Origin: Rhynochetos jubatus
Lineage: Eukaryota; Chordata; Aves; Eurypygiformes; Rhynochetidae
Reading direction: 5' to 3'
Length of the DNA stretch: 64,000 bases
Assembly: GCA_027574665.1 (NCBI GenBank)
Contig: CM050668.1
Location: 7,588,001 to 7,652,000 of the forward strand
In this document: in pieces, positions 61,901 through 64,000 of the stretch
Layout of the letters: the number at the start of each line of letters is the position of its first letter
Numbering within the stretch: position 1 is the stretch's first letter
Made by a program: the position numbers and the translations under genes
The notes under the pieces: model-generated
The model's database searches: none
What the model was told of the DNA's origin: nothing
Seen by the model: the letters and a program-made list of their open reading frames with translations, nothing else

Positions 61901-63289
61901 AGTGGCTTTGGAAAGCACTTCCCCCTTTCCCTTCAGCAGCCCAGTGGGCACAATACCTGTGTGACCTCCAGCTTAACAGACGGGTTTCGGCAGCTGCCTA
62001 CAGCAACAGTAGGTGAGGATTCTCTGGCCTAAGTTCCGTAGGAGGTCAGACAAGATGAGCTTGGTAGTCCCTGCTGGCTTTTAGAGCCTGAGCATCTCTC
62101 ATTTGGTTTCTCCTGCTCTTTCCTTTCCACAGGCGAGGATCACTTTTCCTCTGAAGCCGACGCCGCTGTTGCCGAGATGAGCAGAGGCGCAGTCCTAGCG
62201 GCACAGGTACGTGAGGGCTGTCTGGAACAGCCGATTCGACTGCTGCTGTTATCCTCTCTGCCCCTAGCACGCTCTGTATGTTGCAGTCAGAACCAAAGCC
62301 GGAGCCTGTAGGCCTGGCTGCCGGGCAGGGTTCTTGCGGAGAAATGTTGGTGCTGAGACCTTCCTTGTGCAGCGTCAGCACCGCTCGGGGCTGTGTGGCT
62401 GGGAAGGGCCGAGCAGTCCCTCTTGTTGCTGATGCGGGCAGGGAGGAAGGGCACCGGAACGGCTTTAGAGAGCACAAAGTGGCCTCTTGTCCAGTGGACC
62501 ACGTATTCACCTGGGTGTGCGCTGCTTTGCCAGTCTCAGCTGTCTTTGCAACACCGGTGCCAGGGGTCTGGCCTCTGGCTGGCCAGAGGGAGAAGCGAGG
62601 CTTCTGGCAGTGTCCCAGAGGCTTCTGCGTGCAGTGCCTGACCTCGGGGAAGAGGCGCTGACCTCTCGTGCCGTGCTTCTAATGCTGGCTGTAGCTCTCC
62701 ATGTCAGTCAGCTGGGACAAGCGGGAAACTGATGGTGGTTGAGCCGCTCAATCTCAGTTTGCTTTGGTTTCCTGCAGCGCTCAAACGCATCACGAATCTT
62801 GCAAGGGTATGGATTTGAGTGGCTAGAGCAAACCTGCCAGCAGGGTGTCCCGCTGCCTGGTGGCAGGAGCTGCGTTTCCTCTTGCCTACACCGAAGTATT
62901 GACTCCGATAGGCAGTGCGTGATGCTCGCCTTGCATCCTCCGTGGCTCAGACCCGAATGGCTGCATGTTGATGTTTTTCTGTGTTTGCAGGTCACAAATT
63001 ACGACGGTGCGACAGGTCTGCCGCTGATACAGCTGTGGAACTTGATGGGAGACGAGGTGCGCATGTTGCCATGTGTATTTTTTCAACACTTCACAAAGTG
63101 AACTGTTCGTGCTAATCACTGTTAGCGTTCGTGGTTACGCAGACTTTCTGTTGTTGGTCAGGAACTTGCTGATGTTACTTGCCGGAGGTTTGTTCACCTT
63201 TCTACTGTTTTCTTTCCACCTCTCTTTAGGTGGTGTCTATAAACCGAACTCTGGTGGAACGAGGATTTGCTCAGTGGCTCGACTACTAG
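51323..63289 (+). CDS. AKAP1: AKAP1 copy 4, complete
   Basis: Coding exons: 51323-52955, 54892-55025, 56026-56152, 56712-56842, 58969-59146, 59840-59990, 60610-60677, 62133-62206, 62991-63056, 63230-63289. The product has 873 residues. Relative to copy 1: Glu53Lys, Pro149His, Arg157Gly, Arg161Ser, Asn165Lys, Ser186Arg, Met361Val, Gln599Arg and His623Arg. Lys53, Gly157 and Arg186 are private. It keeps Cys26, Ala275, Gly292 and Val514 as in copy 1, while its downstream half is nearly the same as copy 3. Intron 1 is shortened by a 552-bp deletion, which leaves the promoter island, exon 1 donor and exon 2 acceptor untouched. Confidence 0.95.
57558..58341 (+). mobile_element. Solo LTR, intron 5 of copy 4
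   Basis: 784 bp, same ends and site, closest to the copy 3 LTR. Confidence 0.7.
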
Positions 63290-63403
63290 CAGTGTGCCAG
63301 ATGCCTCGACAGCTCTCTCAGCGGAGAAAAACAAAATCTTATTTTGCACTATTACAATTTGGTTTGGCAACCTGTTTACACCTGAATGTAAGTTTTGTGG
63401 TCC

Positions 63404-63409
63404 ATTAAA
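63404..63409 (+). terminator. Poly(A) signal ATTAAA of copy 4
   Basis: 115 bp past the stop (63287-63289). Confidence 0.6.
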
Positions 63410-63639
63410 ATCTGTGTTGCTGAACTGTTACCATTTCACTAGAAACACATAGCTCGTCTCAGTGAAAGGCAGGGTGTTAAAAGCCATAATGACAGATACC
63501 GTAGCTTTAAAGCAAAAAAACCTCCTCCCTGGCCTCTACTCAAATGGAATGCAAAAACCCTTAAACCCTGGGGCTTGCTGGAAGGTAGCAAGTGTCCCTG
63601 AAAGGGGAACTGTGGTTGCGTTTTGGTTCAAGATGTAGA

Positions 63640-64000
63640 ATGCCCCATGACCACCGCCGGAGCGGGAAAGCCCCTACGACAGCAGCTCCCGGGCTGGCTG
63701 AGGCCCGGCCTGACGCCGCCGAGGCGCTGGGCCGCTCCCTGCCGAGGATGAGGGGCCGCGCAGCGGCCCGCCCCGCCGCCGCCACCAGGGCTGGCCGGGC
63801 CTCAGCGGCAGCGCGGAGCGGGGACTCCTTTGGGATGACTCCCCGCGTACCGAGGAAGGGAGGGCGGGAGGAGGCGGCCGCGGGTGAGGCGCAGCAGGGC
63901 GCAGGGTGTCTGTGGGGGTGCGCGGCGGCGGGGGGGCGGGGAAGACGGGCGGCGGGGGGGACCGGGACGCGCTCCCGCTCCGGGCACCGGCGGTGGCGGA
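63640..64000 (+). promoter_or_regulatory. AKAP1: CpG-island promoter of copy 5, cut by the window edge
   Basis: This is the start of another island, same as unit 4 base for base as far as I can see. The window ends just before the exon 1 donor, so at least one more gene copy is expected to the right. Confidence 0.75.

Larger units (their letters stand above)
1..64000 (+). repeat. Head-to-tail AKAP1 tandem array, four full units plus two partial ends
   Basis: The entire window is occupied by direct repeats of one roughly 15-16 kb unit. Identical landmarks recur in the same order and orientation: CpG island, large exon, KH exon, intron-5 LTR, Tudor exon and ATTAAA signal. Taking the poly(A) signal as an arbitrary boundary, the pieces are 1-999 (partial), 1000-15995, 15996-31984, 31985-47987, 47988-63409 and 63410-64000 (partial). 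Most differences between units are scattered single bases. The larger ones are a 1.03 kb deletion in unit 1, a 552-bp deletion in unit 4, a 33-bp duplication in units 1 and 3, and a 16-bp duplication in units 1 and 2. These private differences argue against a simple assembly duplication of one locus. The array continues beyond both window edges. Confidence 0.97.

Noticed and set aside
1..64000. The array as a mere assembly duplication of one locus
   Set aside because: Each unit has private deletions, duplications and substitutions, so the copies are distinct sequences; long-read confirmation would still be useful.
1..64000. CRISPR arrays, operons, rRNA or tRNA genes
   Set aside because: I saw no short spaced repeats, ribosome-binding layout or recognisable RNA gene sequence anywhere in the unit.

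Overview
The window is vertebrate nuclear DNA, most probably from a bird and perhaps a songbird. Genes are split by introns with GT-AG borders, a CpG-rich promoter island recurs, and a solo LTR resembles, from memory, an endogenous-retrovirus LTR common in passerine genomes. No prokaryotic gene organisation is present.

The whole window is one head-to-tail tandem array with a period of about 15-16 kb. Every unit carries one complete gene on the + strand, recognisable as AKAP1 (A-kinase anchor protein 1; D-AKAP1/AKAP121/AKAP149). The protein has an N-terminal mitochondrial membrane anchor, an amphipathic helix that binds the PKA regulatory subunit, a KH domain and a Tudor domain. Layout: bases 1-999 hold the last two exons of an upstream copy ('copy 0'). 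Complete copies 1 to 4 have coding spans 4936-15875, 19899-31864, 35905-47867 and 51323-63289. The promoter island of a further copy ('copy 5') runs off the right edge. Measured between poly(A) signals, the units are 14996, 15989, 16003 and 15422 bp.

Each unit contains, in order: a CpG island with a non-coding first exon; a 3.3 kb first intron (2.7 kb in copy 4); a 1.66 kb exon encoding the N-terminal 544 residues; nine short exons encoding the KH, Tudor and C-terminal regions; and an ATTAAA poly(A) signal. Only about 0.6 kb separates that signal from the first-exon donor of the next copy. A 784-bp solo LTR sits at the same place in intron 5 of all four units, so it was there before the array expanded. 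All four complete copies have open reading frames, matching splice phases and an 873-residue product.

The units are similar but not identical. I counted 16 amino-acid-changing sites against 2 silent ones. Other differences are a 1.03 kb deletion in intron 2 of copy 1 with a fold-back palindrome at its junction, a 552-bp microhomology deletion in intron 1 of copy 4, a 33-bp tandem duplication present in alternate units, and a 16-bp promoter duplication in the first two units. Variants are shared in conflicting patterns along the unit, which points to gene conversion or unequal crossing-over. A second possible product ends inside intron 2 (573 residues, no KH or Tudor domain). It resembles the short male-germ-cell isoform S-AKAP84 known from mammals. 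Amplification of an intact gene with a known germ-cell isoform raises the untested possibility that this array lies on a sex-linked or germline-restricted chromosome.
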